A stretch of DNA of 64,000 nt from the NCBI RefSeq assembly GCF_003721515.1, contig NZ_RJJD01000008.1:813666-877665 (forward strand). The letters are read 5' to 3'. The notes under the pieces were generated by a model. The model worked only from the letters and a program-made list of their open reading frames with translations. It had not been told where the DNA came from and did not search any database. Every line of letters starts with the position of its first letter. Positions within the stretch are counted from its first letter, which is position 1. This document shows, one piece after another, positions 16,785 through 25,097 of the stretch. Made by a program: the position numbers and the translations under genes. This DNA is from Rufibacter latericius. GTDB lineage: Bacteria > Bacteroidota > Bacteroidia > Cytophagales > Hymenobacteraceae.

Positions 16785-16823
16785 AAAGCCGCTTGCCGGT
16801 TACAGAACCAGACAAGCGGCTTT
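16785..16823 (-). terminator. Terminator of the ccm operon
   Basis: Perfect 11-bp arms AAAGCCGCTTG (16785-16795) and CAAGCGGCTTT (16813-16823), with an inner GGTT/AACC stem and an A-run at 16782-16787 that becomes a U-tail on the minus strand. Confidence 0.85.
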
Positions 16824-16839
16824 GATGAGAGGATAGGCG

Positions 16840-19437
16840 TTATGCCATTTGTTTTTCGCGTTTCACATTTACTTTTCCTACCGGACCTTTCGCGTTGCCG
16901 CCTTTCCCGTCTTTGTAGTGGCGCACAATGGCCATCACAAACCCGAGGCTCATTACCAACGTCCCGATCCAGAGAATGCTGATGAAGGGTTTCTCCATCG
17001 CTTTCAGGATAATGTAGTCTTTCTGGGTAGTGTTGATCCCGATGATAAAGGCACCTTTCTCTGGGTCAATGCTCATGAGCATAATCCGGAGACCTAGGTC
17101 TTCAATCTCTTCGGGCACGCGACCTACCATTCGGTCTCTGATGGCGTAGATCGGGTGGGCATGGTAGGTACGGCGCTCGCCCAACACCTGCATGTCAGCC
17201 TGTACGGCTACGTCGCCGGGCTTCAGGTTGAGGAGCAGGGTGTCTTTGGCTTGTTCAATGCCGTGCAGTACCGCTACATAATCATTCACGAAAATGGTGT
17301 CCCCAATTTTCACCTGATACTCTTTCAGCTCGCCCCACTCCTTCTCCTCATTCGGATCTGGAATAGTAGACACGTGGGTGTAGAGGTCTTTGGTGCCAAA
17401 CATCTTGATATCCGGAGAAGCCAGCAAGCCCATCTGCGGGTTCACCTGTGCTCTTGGATATAACGTGAACACTTTACCAGTCTCACGGTTTTTGAATTCA
17501 ACCTCGTAATAGGTGTTCTCAGGAGAAATGTCTACGGTGTCACCGGAAGTATAAACAACTTTGTCTCCGTCTTTCAGCGGACCGCGGGCAATGGCTCTGA
17601 ACTCGTCTTCGATCCGGAACAACTGTTGTTTGTTCACATAATCCGGTAAACCGTTAACCTCTAAGTACTGGCCTTTGTACGTCACCTTGTAAGGTCCCAT
17701 ATCAGTGGCAGCGTTGCGCCACAGAAGTACGTTGTCACGGTTGATGTCATCGCCGAACTCGCGGGCATACACCATCCCAGACATGTTCTTGGAGATGATG
17801 TTGGAGTAACCCGAGGAGAACAGAACCCCAATCAGCATCAGGGCCACCCCAATGTGCGCCACTGCACCGCCGGCAATGGATACGTTTTTCCGGAGCACGC
17901 CTAGCAGAATGGCCAGGTTACTGAACACCGCATACAGAGACGTCAGCAGCAACAGAATATACACTGGGTTATCAATGCGCTCGATGACTCCCATTTTGCT
18001 CACCAGCAGGATAAGGGCAGTAAACAAAGCGGTAAAGATGAGCGGCAACATGAACACTTCAGACAGTTTCGTTTCACCGTTCTGTTTGCGCCACCATAGC
18101 AATTGACCAGTCCCGGAGAGCATCGCGATGGCAATACCCATCCACATCTGGAACTTGGTATAGTGCGCAATCTGATCGGCCGGTAAGGCTACGTTCGTTT
18201 TCACCCCGATGAAGCCCATAAAGGCATTGTACACCGGAATAGACGTGGTCACCAACACCTGGAATGCACCCAAGCACAATACAGCCGCGCCGATAAATAC
18301 CCAGAACTCACCAGAGTACGTCGCAATCTCTTTCTCTGTGGCCGGAATGTTTTTCCAGCGCACTACCAGCAAACCGATAGCCAATACCACGAAAGCTGCC
18401 AGATACGTGAACAACTGTCCGGATAAACCTAAGTCAGTGAAGGAGTGCACGGAGGCGTTTCCTAAGATACCGCTACGCGTTAAGAAGGTCGCGTAAAGGA
18501 CTAATAGGAACGAGGTGATGAACAGGATAAAGGTAGCACGCAAAGCAGTTCTGCTCTTGCGATACGCCAGTAAGGTGTGGATAGCCCCCACCAGCACCAA
18601 CCACGGAATGTACACGGCGTTCTCAACCGGGTCCCAGTTCCAGTAACCCCCGAAGTTCAGGGTTTCATAGGCCCAGTAGGCACCCATCATGATACCCACG
18701 CCCAACACTACGGCAGCGAACAAGCCCCAAGGCAAGGCTGGTTTGGTCCAGGCAGAAAAGTCTTTTTTCCAGAGACCGGCAATCGCGAAGGCAAACGGCA
18801 CCAGGGTAGCGGCGAAGCCCAGGAACAACACCGGCGGGTGAATCACCATCCAGTAGTTCTGCAGGAGCGGGTTCAAACCAGTACCATCTTTCGGCACGAA
18901 GTTCGGGTCCATCTGGAATACCGGGGCATCGGTCATGAAATCGCGCATCAGGATGAACGGCGAAGAACCGATTTTCAGGTCACCGATCACCACACCCAGA
19001 ATCATAGACGTTAAAAACAGCTGCACGAAGGAGAAAACCGCCATCACCGGGCTTTCCCACTTCTTACCGGCAAACTTGATGAGCACCAAGCCCAGCAGCG
19101 CATGCCAGAAAATCCAGAGCAGGAACGAGCCCTCCTGACCTTCCCAGAAGCAGGAAATCATGTAATGCACCGGCAGGTGATTAGACGAGTGGCTCCACGC
19201 GTAGTGGTACTCGTAGCGGTGCGCGTAAATGATGTTGAAAAGACAGAAGATGATGCCGAAAACCGCCGCTACGTGCACAAAGAAGGCACCTCTGGCCAGG
19301 CTCTTCCAGTCTTTCTGCTCAGGGGTAAGCTCTTTGGCATTGGAAGCAAACGCAAACGCAATAGCCGAAACCAACGCTGTCACGAAAGCGAGGATGACAC
19401 TGTAATGACCTAAATCACCGATTAAAGTATTAACCAT
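16840..19437 (-). CDS. ccmF: Cytochrome c maturation heme lyase CcmF
   Basis: The 865-residue inner-membrane protein carries the WWD heme-handling domain (GGYWNWDPVENAVYIPWL) and conserved loops such as CFWEGQEGSFLLWIFWHALLG and WMVIHPPVLFLGFA. CcmF attaches heme from holo-CcmE to apocytochrome c. It is longer than the about 650 residues of E. coli CcmF because of a large periplasmic C-terminal region (about residues 560-830) and a final membrane span. It is the last gene of ccmB-C-D-E-F on the minus strand. The final tail (KDGKGGNAKGPVGKVNVKREK) is basic and cytoplasmic. Confidence 0.93.
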   Translation of the reverse strand: MVNTLIGDLGHYSVILAFVTALVSAIAFAFASNAKELTPEQKDWKSLARGAFFVHVAAVFGIIFCLFNIIYAHRYEYHYAWSHSSNHLPVHYMISCFWEGQEGSFLLWIFWHALLGLVLIKFAGKKWESPVMAVFSFVQLFLTSMILGVVIGDLKIGSSPFILMRDFMTDAPVFQMDPNFVPKDGTGLNPLLQNYWMVIHPPVLFLGFAATLVPFAFAIAGLWKKDFSAWTKPALPWGLFAAVVLGVGIMMGAYWAYETLNFGGYWNWDPVENAVYIPWLVLVGAIHTLLAYRKSRTALRATFILFITSFLLVLYATFLTRSGILGNASVHSFTDLGLSGQLFTYLAAFVVLAIGLLVVRWKNIPATEKEIATYSGEFWVFIGAAVLCLGAFQVLVTTSIPVYNAFMGFIGVKTNVALPADQIAHYTKFQMWMGIAIAMLSGTGQLLWWRKQNGETKLSEVFMLPLIFTALFTALILLVSKMGVIERIDNPVYILLLLTSLYAVFSNLAILLGVLRKNVSIAGGAVAHIGVALMLIGVLFSSGYSNIISKNMSGMVYAREFGDDINRDNVLLWRNAATDMGPYKVTYKGQYLEVNGLPDYVNKQQLFRIEDEFRAIARGPLKDGDKVVYTSGDTVDISPENTYYEVEFKNRETGKVFTLYPRAQVNPQMGLLASPDIKMFGTKDLYTHVSTIPDPNEEKEWGELKEYQVKIGDTIFVNDYVAVLHGIEQAKDTLLLNLKPGDVAVQADMQVLGERRTYHAHPIYAIRDRMVGRVPEEIEDLGLRIMLMSIDPEKGAFIIGINTTQKDYIILKAMEKPFISILWIGTLVMSLGFVMAIVRHYKDGKGGNAKGPVGKVNVKREKQMA

Positions 19438-19450
19438 TTCAAATAGTTAT

Positions 19451-19577
19451 GAGTCTTGAGTTCTGAGTCCTGAGTCAAAAACTCAAGACACCTCCCTAAA
19501 ACTCTTATAAATGATAACAACTATGAGAGACTTGACTCCGCCTTGAATAATCAACTCAAAACTCAGAACTCAGAACT
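19451..19577. repeat. Low-complexity inverted repeat in the ccmE-ccmF spacer
   Basis: TTGAGTTCTGAGTCCTGAGT (19456-19475) faces ACTCAAAACTCAGAACTCAG near 19554-19573. The two blocks are built of GAGTTYTGAGT units and are roughly complementary. They fill a 142-base gap in an otherwise compact operon. Confidence 0.55.
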
Positions 19578-19579
19578 AA

Positions 19580-20005
19580 TTAGAGGCTTGCCGTTTCTAC
19601 CTTCACCTCGTTCTCGGTGTATTTAGAAGGGCATTTGAGCAAAATCTTGTCGGCCACGAAGACGTTCTCTTTCATGTTGCCGGTGATCACCACCTGCTCA
19701 GAGCGGTCAAAATCCTGGGGTTTGGGGCTGTAGTACACTACCTGCTGCTCTACGCGGTTAGTATCAACCAGCACGAAGGAGAAGTAGTTGGGGTCCAGCG
19801 TTGGGTCATATTTCATCCCCACAATGTGGCCTTTGGCGTCTTTCTTCAGACGGCCTACCACGTGTACCTTGGTGTCATCGCCTTCCTTGGCGCGAGCCTG
19901 TGCCTCAGAGAACGGCACGTAAACACTGGCGTCCGAGGCCGTTGACATGATGATCATGATGGCCACCGCAATCACTAAAATCCCGATGATGTGTATTCTT
20001 TTCAT
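19580..20005 (-). CDS. ccmE: Heme chaperone CcmE, CxxxY type
   Basis: The 141-residue protein has one N-terminal membrane anchor (IIGILVIAVAIMIIMSTAS) and a periplasmic OB-fold. CcmE binds heme covalently and carries it from CcmABCD to CcmF. Classic CcmE uses HxxxY; here the motif is Cys125-P-S-K-Tyr129 (LLKCPSKYTEN). CxxxY forms are known from archaea and some sulfate reducers, so this looks like that variant rather than a broken gene. It lies between ccmD-like and ccmF genes, separated from both by repeat elements. Confidence 0.9.
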   Translation of the reverse strand: MKRIHIIGILVIAVAIMIIMSTASDASVYVPFSEAQARAKEGDDTKVHVVGRLKKDAKGHIVGMKYDPTLDPNYFSFVLVDTNRVEQQVVYYSPKPQDFDRSEQVVITGNMKENVFVADKILLKCPSKYTENEVKVETASL

Positions 20006-20104
20006 AGGTTATGCAAGCATAGGCGAGATTGCCCGCCTCTTTAACACCACTTATTTCAAATTAAATCCGCTGGAGGCGCTTTTTCTGCCCCTGTTTTATC
20101 ACTT

Positions 20105-20145
20105 CCGTTTAGAGCCTGTTTTCTGAAAAACGGCCCTGAAACGCC
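20105..20145. repeat. Dispersed palindromic repeat, copy 11
   Basis: CCGTTTAGAGCCTG, TTTTCTGAAAAA, CGGCCCTGAAACGCC. It abuts the stop codon of the CcmD-like gene and lies inside the ccm operon. Confidence 0.75.
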
Positions 20146-20423
20146 TACTGCCTAAGTTCCCTTTCCAACTTGCTGATCTTCTTGTCCAGGCTGATGAGGT
20201 AGAACAACACACCCAACAGCACGCTCACCAACACCGCCACCACAATGTAAATCTTGCCGTCGCGGCGCATGGCATCAGCCATTTCCGGGTCAGAGGCGAC
20301 TTTGTCTGCGGAGGTATATTCAATGGTGGAGCCTTCCTCGGCAGCGTTTTGCGCCGAAGCGGTAAGGGAGAAGCCAGCCGTCCACATCAGGAACAGCACC
20401 AGGAGCCATTTATGCATTTTCAT
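20145..20423 (-). CDS. ccmD: CcmD-like small membrane protein
   Basis: The 92-residue protein has a signal peptide (about residues 1-24, ending SLTASAQ), an acidic linker and one transmembrane helix near its end (IYIVVAVLVSVLLGVLFYLI) followed by a coiled LDKKISKLERELRQ tail. CcmD proteins are poorly conserved but share this single span and basic tail; they help release holo-CcmE from CcmC. Its position between ccmC and ccmE, overlapping ccmC by 14 bases, supports the name. Confidence 0.8.
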   Translation of the reverse strand: MKMHKWLLVLFLMWTAGFSLTASAQNAAEEGSTIEYTSADKVASDPEMADAMRRDGKIYIVVAVLVSVLLGVLFYLISLDKKISKLERELRQ

Positions 20424-21075
20424 AGAATCGTTGCTTTAAAACTTCCAAACGGGTGCGCAGGTGCACCACCCAAACCCCTAAGAGCGTCCAGCCGATGACG
20501 GACGGATAGAACACGGCCCGCAGGCGGCTGTCCAGGTCATAGGAGTTGAAACCGGGGTTTCCGCCGTTGCCCGGGTGCAGGGAATCTGTGAGGCGCGGCA
20601 GAATGAACAATAGCGGGATAAGCGCCGCAAACGCGAAGATGTTGTACACGGCACTGATGCGCGCGCGCTGCTGGTGGTCCTGAAAAGAACCGCGCAGAAT
20701 CAAATAAGCGAAATAGATCAGGAGACCGATGGCCGAGGCGTTCTGCTTGGGGTCGTTGCTCCAAAATTCGCCCCACGTGAAACGTGCCCACTCCATGCCG
20801 GTCACAATACCCAGCACCCCGAACAGGATTCCCACTTTGGCAGCCTCGTACGCGATGATGTCGTTGCGGGAAAGCGGGTTGCGCAGGTATTTAATAGAAT
20901 AAATCACGGAGATCAGCAGAATCAAAATCATCCCGAACCACATGGGCACGTGGAAGAACAGGTTCCGGATGGTCTCGTTCAGAATAGCCAGACGGGGCAC
21001 ATCGCTCAGCATGCCTCCTACCACTGTGTACAGCAGCAAGGCAACCGTCAGCCATTTCCACCAGGTTAGTTTCAT
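20410..21075 (-). CDS. ccmC: Heme transporter/handling protein CcmC
   Basis: The 221-residue inner-membrane protein has six predicted spans and a variant WWD domain (TWGEFWSNDPKQNAS near residues 104-118; the canonical form reads WGTWWVWDPR). CcmC binds heme and loads it onto CcmE. Flanking histidines for heme (FHVPMW and LHPGN regions) are present. It overlaps ccmD and is 32 bases after ccmB, so translation is closely linked. Confidence 0.88.
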   Translation of the reverse strand: MKLTWWKWLTVALLLYTVVGGMLSDVPRLAILNETIRNLFFHVPMWFGMILILLISVIYSIKYLRNPLSRNDIIAYEAAKVGILFGVLGIVTGMEWARFTWGEFWSNDPKQNASAIGLLIYFAYLILRGSFQDHQQRARISAVYNIFAFAALIPLLFILPRLTDSLHPGNGGNPGFNSYDLDSRLRAVFYPSVIGWTLLGVWVVHLRTRLEVLKQRFYENA

Positions 21076-21076
21076 T

Positions 21077-21118
21077 CGTTTTACGCTTGTTTTTTAAAAC
21101 TCATGCCTTAACTGCGCC
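21077..21118. repeat. Dispersed palindromic repeat, copy 12 (overlaps ccmB end)
   Basis: CGTTTTACGCTTG, TTTTTTAAAAC, TCATGCCTTAACTGCGCC. It spans the ccmB stop codon and the gap before ccmC. Confidence 0.5.
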
Positions 21119-21776
21119 ACAGATACGGGAACAGAATATAAGACACGGTGACTACAATCATATTAATCGCCAGGAGAACCAGCGCCTCGTCCAGACTCAC
21201 CGAAGGGTCCAGCCCGTCAATGGCATTCTTGGACATCTTCATGAGCATGAGCAGCATGGGCACCATCACCGGAAAGCTCAGCACCGCCATGAGCGTGCCC
21301 GTGTTCGCCGCCTTAGCCGCAATGCCCGAAATCATGGTCAGCGACGAGGCGAATCCAATCGCTCCCAAGACAATAGTCACCAGGAACATGCCCACGTCCT
21401 GCACCGGATTCCCGATCACTACCGCATAGAACGCAAAACACAGCAGCGACAGTACCAGCATCAAGGCCGCGTTGTAGATCATCTTGGCCAGAATCACCCC
21501 CTGCGGACTCACCACACTATAATAATAGAGCAGGCGTCCGCGGCTTTCCTGGGCAAATCCCTTCGCGATGGCATTCACTGCCGTGAAGAGCAGGATGATC
21601 CAGTACAAGGCGTTCCAGACCGGCACTTCCAGCCCTCCGAAGCGTAAGCTGAAGCTGAGGTAGCAGATGAAAACCGTGCTGCCCACGTACAGCAGCATGC
21701 CGTTGAACGCATACTTCTGCCGCCATTCCAGCACAAAATCCTTTTGCATCAGGTAGATAACCTCTTTCAGCAGCAC
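21108..21776 (-). CDS. ccmB: Heme exporter protein CcmB
   Basis: The 222-residue membrane protein has six spans and CcmB features such as KDFVLEWRQKYAFNGMLLY, an FAQESRGRLLYYYSVVSPQGVILAKMIYN loop and a C-terminal FPVMVPMLLMLMK. CcmB is the permease of the CcmAB ATPase that drives release of holo-CcmE. It heads the ccmB-C-D-E-F run; no ccmA, ccmG or ccmH is in the window. Confidence 0.9.
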   Translation of the reverse strand: MLLKEVIYLMQKDFVLEWRQKYAFNGMLLYVGSTVFICYLSFSLRFGGLEVPVWNALYWIILLFTAVNAIAKGFAQESRGRLLYYYSVVSPQGVILAKMIYNAALMLVLSLLCFAFYAVVIGNPVQDVGMFLVTIVLGAIGFASSLTMISGIAAKAANTGTLMAVLSFPVMVPMLLMLMKMSKNAIDGLDPSVSLDEALVLLAINMIVVTVSYILFPYLWRS

Positions 21777-21854
21777 TTATTCCTTGTTTTCGGCAAAGGT
21801 ACAACACAAATGAATGCTGATGGATGATTTCCGTCATTATTCCCGCTAGGCAAA

Positions 21855-21895
21855 CTCTGTTTTAGAGTTACTTTCAGGAAATCAGACCTAAAACG
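21855..21895. repeat. Dispersed palindromic repeat, copy 13
   Basis: CTCTGTTTTAGAGTTAC, TTTCAGGAAATC, AGACCTAAAACG. Confidence 0.6.
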
Positions 21896-22038
21896 AAAGC
21901 CGAACCGGTCCTTATCAAGACGGTGCCAGAGCTTCAATCCGTTGCCTCCTTCTCCAGAAAACGCTTCGCCTCCAGATTCCTGATTTTCCCTTTTCTGCCA
22001 GGCCCGCTCGCCTTGCTCTTCTCTGCTTAAGAAAGCTT

Positions 22039-22076
22039 CCGTTTTGACCCTGTTTTCAGGAAAGGGTAGCAAAAAC
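22039..22076. repeat. Dispersed palindromic repeat, copy 14
   Basis: CCGTTTTGACCCTG, TTTTCAGGAAAG, GGTAGCAAAAAC. Confidence 0.6.
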
Positions 22077-22135
22077 AACCTTTAGCTTATCTAAAACCAG
22101 TTTATGGACAGGAGACTTGAGGCCGGTAACTTCTT

Positions 22136-22162
22136 CTTAACATTCCTTGGGCCATCTTAACA
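22136..22162 (+). promoter_or_regulatory. Direct repeat CTTAACA, possible activator site
   Basis: CTTAACA occurs at 22136-22142 and 22156-22162, 20 bases apart (about two helical turns), ending 42 bases before the -7 element. Such placement suits an activator dimer. No specific regulator can be named. Confidence 0.3.
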
Positions 22163-22204
22163 ATAGGGTAATAAGCGGTTAATCATGGGGTAAAGTGACG
22201 GGTA

Positions 22205-22213
22205 TAGTTTTGC
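22205..22213 (+). promoter_or_regulatory. -7 promoter element for the TonB receptor gene
   Basis: TAGTTTTGC matches TAnnTTTGC exactly, 22 bases before the start codon. No TTTG is seen at -33, which fits activator dependence. Confidence 0.5.
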
Positions 22214-22234
22214 AGCGAGACTAATACTATTGAC

Positions 22235-25051
22235 ATGAGATCATTTTTACTCACCCTTTCTTTTATCTGCATGGCCTTGGTTGGCTTTGCGCAAACAGGA
22301 ACGCTCACCGGAAAAGTAAAAGACAAGAAAACCGGCGAAGCCATCATTGGAGCCACCGTATCGGCCACTACGTCTAACGTAGCTGCCACCGACCTTGAGG
22401 GAAACTACTCCCTTTCCTTAGCACCCGGCACCTACAAAGTAACCATCACCTACGTTTCTTATAAACCGCTCACCTTTGAAACCGTCACCATTGAGGCTGG
22501 CAAAACAACTACCCTCAACTCTGCCTTAGAGGACGATGCCCACAGCCTAGGCGAAGTCACGGTGGTAGCCGAGCGCCAGGTGAACAATGACGTTTCCCTG
22601 ATCAAAGACATCAAGCAAAGCAATATTGTGGTGAGCGGAATGTCTAACGAGCAGATTGTAAAGGCTCAGGACCGTGATGCCGCCGAAGCGGTGCGCAGAA
22701 TCCCGGGCGTGACCATCCAAGACAACCGTTTCATCATTGTTCGCGGTTTGAGCGAGCGCTACAACTCAGTGATGCTGAATAACGTGCTCACGCCCAGTTC
22801 TGAGGTAGACGTGCGCGCCTTCTCTTTTGACGTGTTGCCCACCAGCGTTATAGACAGGATCCTGATCTATAAATCTCCGGCTCCCGAATTACCCGGCGAT
22901 TTTGCTGGTGGGGCCATCAAAGTCACCACCCGGAATGCCGTCACCGAGAACAGCGCTACCTTCAACATAGGAATGGGGTACCGCACCGGCACCACCTTCA
23001 ACAACAACTATTATTCCTACAAAGGCAGCAAGACCGATTTCCTGGGATTTGACAGCGGCACCCGCCAATTGCCCGGCAACTTCCCTTCTACCGCCAAATT
23101 CCAGAGCTTAAGCTACACCGAGCGGGCGCAGTACGGCCAGAACCTGGATTTACCAAACACCTGGAAACCTGAGAAAGCCACCGCCGCCCCAGACCTGCGA
23201 TTGAACTTCGGGTTGAACCGCGTCTTTGACGTAGCCGGAAATCGGGTTTCCAGCATCACAGCGGTAACGTACAGCAACGCCCGGCTGCGCCAAAACACCA
23301 TCCGGAGCGATTATCAGCAGCAACAGGCAAATGGCGACGTGGATACCAACTGGAATTACACCGACCAACTCTCCGGCAACACCGTACGGGTAGGGTTGCT
23401 GCAGAACTTTTCGCTTCGCCTGAATGAAAACAACAAAATAGAGTTCCGCAACCTTTTCAACCAGATCGGGATTACCCAGACCACCGTTCGCCAAGGTTTC
23501 AACTATGAGACTGGCTCCATTAAAGAAGAACAGAACTACGCCCTGCGCTACGAGAGCCGCAGCATTTATACTGGCCAATTGCAAGGCACACACTCTACGC
23601 CAGATCAAAAGAACACTTTCACATGGTCAACGGGCTATAACTTCATCAACCGTCAGGAGCCAGATCTAAGAAGAGTGCGCACCCAGCGCGATGCCGGTTC
23701 AGAAGGTCCGTTCCGGGTACAGGTATCCACCTTGTCTACGCCGTATGATGCCGCCCGCTTCTTCTCTGACCTGAACGAGAGCGCCTACATTGCCGAAGGC
23801 CAGTGGCAGCACCTCTTCAACGCCGCAGATTCAACTGATGTGGAGAATGCCCCTAAACTGAACATCGGGTTCTACGCCGAGCGGAAAGACCGTGACTTTA
23901 ACGCCCGCACCCTTAACTACAAGCGGAATGCCGGTATTGGCGGCGGCAGAACCGACGAGAACATCCTGAACCAACCCTTGGACCAAATCTTTGCCCCAGG
24001 TAACCTGTCGTTCCCCAACGGCTTGATCTTCGACGAAGGAACCACCATCGCCGATAAGTATGATGCCTCCAATACCCTGGGTGCTGCGTACGCTGGTATC
24101 TCTAAGAAATTCTTCGACAAGGTGAACTTCTACGGCGGCGTTCGGACTGAATACAACTGGCGCCAGGTAACCACTGCTGACCAGTCGGGCACTTATGAGG
24201 TAGACGAGAAGAAACTCTACATCCTGCCCTCGGTGAACGTGGCGTATAACTTCAGCTTGCGCTCCCTGTTGCGCGTGGCTTACGGCATGACTGTGAACCG
24301 CCCAGAATTCCGAGAGCAGGCCCGTTTCAGCTTCTATGATTTCAACGAAAACGCCTCGGTGCGGGGAAACAACGAACTGAAGACCGCCACCATCCACAAC
24401 CTGGACATGCGCTATGAATTCTACCCATCCTCAGCTGAGCTTCTTTCTTTGGGTGTTTTCTACAAACGGTTCATAAACCCCATTGAGACCAAACTGGAAG
24501 CAGGCACAGGCACCAACTACACCTTCGTGAACGGAAAGTACGCCAACAGCATCGGGGTAGAGGCAGAGGCCCGCAAGTCGTTCAGAGAGGTGTTCGGAAG
24601 CAAATTCCTGCAAAACCACTCCCTGGTTCTGAATGCCTCGCTCATCCACAGCCGGGTAAACCTGGGAGACGAAGCTTCCGGCGAAGCAACGGACAGACCT
24701 ATGATGGGCCAATCGCCTTACATCGTGAATACCGGCTTGTACTACCAGGATGAAGAAACCGGCTGGCAATACTCTATCATGTACAATGTACTAGGCACCC
24801 GGGTGTACCGCGTGGGCGATGATCAAAACCCTACCATCTATGAACTGCCCCGCCACGTGGTAGACGTGACTTTCACCAAGAACTTCAAAAACAGAATGCA
24901 GGTGAAAGCCGGGGTGACCGACCTGTTGAACCAGAAATTTCGCTTCAAGGAAGACACCAACCAAGATGGCGACATAGGTTCTGCTGACCTTCCCATCTAT
25001 CTCTTCAACCGAGGCATGTACAGCACCATCACCTTAGGGTACACTTTCTAA
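22235..25051 (+). CDS. TonB-dependent outer-membrane receptor
   Basis: The 938-residue protein has a signal peptide (about residues 1-20), a carboxypeptidase-regulatory-like domain (GTLTGKVKDKKTGEAIIGATV, about 24-105), a plug domain with RIPGVTIQDNRFIIVRGL and SPAPELPGDFAGG (about 125-230), and a beta-barrel ending in ITLGYTF. Such receptors import ligands through the outer membrane using TonB energy. It is not SusC-type (no SusD partner); instead a beta-helix lipoprotein gene follows after 46 bases, a pairing probably forming one transport or surface-binding unit. The substrate is unknown. The exact -7 element and paired upstream repeats suggest regulation by an activator. Confidence 0.88.
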   Translation: MRSFLLTLSFICMALVGFAQTGTLTGKVKDKKTGEAIIGATVSATTSNVAATDLEGNYSLSLAPGTYKVTITYVSYKPLTFETVTIEAGKTTTLNSALEDDAHSLGEVTVVAERQVNNDVSLIKDIKQSNIVVSGMSNEQIVKAQDRDAAEAVRRIPGVTIQDNRFIIVRGLSERYNSVMLNNVLTPSSEVDVRAFSFDVLPTSVIDRILIYKSPAPELPGDFAGGAIKVTTRNAVTENSATFNIGMGYRTGTTFNNNYYSYKGSKTDFLGFDSGTRQLPGNFPSTAKFQSLSYTERAQYGQNLDLPNTWKPEKATAAPDLRLNFGLNRVFDVAGNRVSSITAVTYSNARLRQNTIRSDYQQQQANGDVDTNWNYTDQLSGNTVRVGLLQNFSLRLNENNKIEFRNLFNQIGITQTTVRQGFNYETGSIKEEQNYALRYESRSIYTGQLQGTHSTPDQKNTFTWSTGYNFINRQEPDLRRVRTQRDAGSEGPFRVQVSTLSTPYDAARFFSDLNESAYIAEGQWQHLFNAADSTDVENAPKLNIGFYAERKDRDFNARTLNYKRNAGIGGGRTDENILNQPLDQIFAPGNLSFPNGLIFDEGTTIADKYDASNTLGAAYAGISKKFFDKVNFYGGVRTEYNWRQVTTADQSGTYEVDEKKLYILPSVNVAYNFSLRSLLRVAYGMTVNRPEFREQARFSFYDFNENASVRGNNELKTATIHNLDMRYEFYPSSAELLSLGVFYKRFINPIETKLEAGTGTNYTFVNGKYANSIGVEAEARKSFREVFGSKFLQNHSLVLNASLIHSRVNLGDEASGEATDRPMMGQSPYIVNTGLYYQDEETGWQYSIMYNVLGTRVYRVGDDQNPTIYELPRHVVDVTFTKNFKNRMQVKAGVTDLLNQKFRFKEDTNQDGDIGSADLPIYLFNRGMYSTITLGYTF

Positions 25052-25097
25052 AAACAGACATACCTACCATTAAAACTAAACCATTTTTAAAACGAGT

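Larger units (their letters stand above)
21777..22234. other. Divergent intergenic region before the TonB receptor gene
   Basis: About 460 bases without a gene. It holds two dispersed palindromes, a direct repeat of CTTAACA (22136 and 22156) and a strong -7 element (22205-22213). The ccmB promoter on the other strand was not recognised. Confidence 0.5.
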
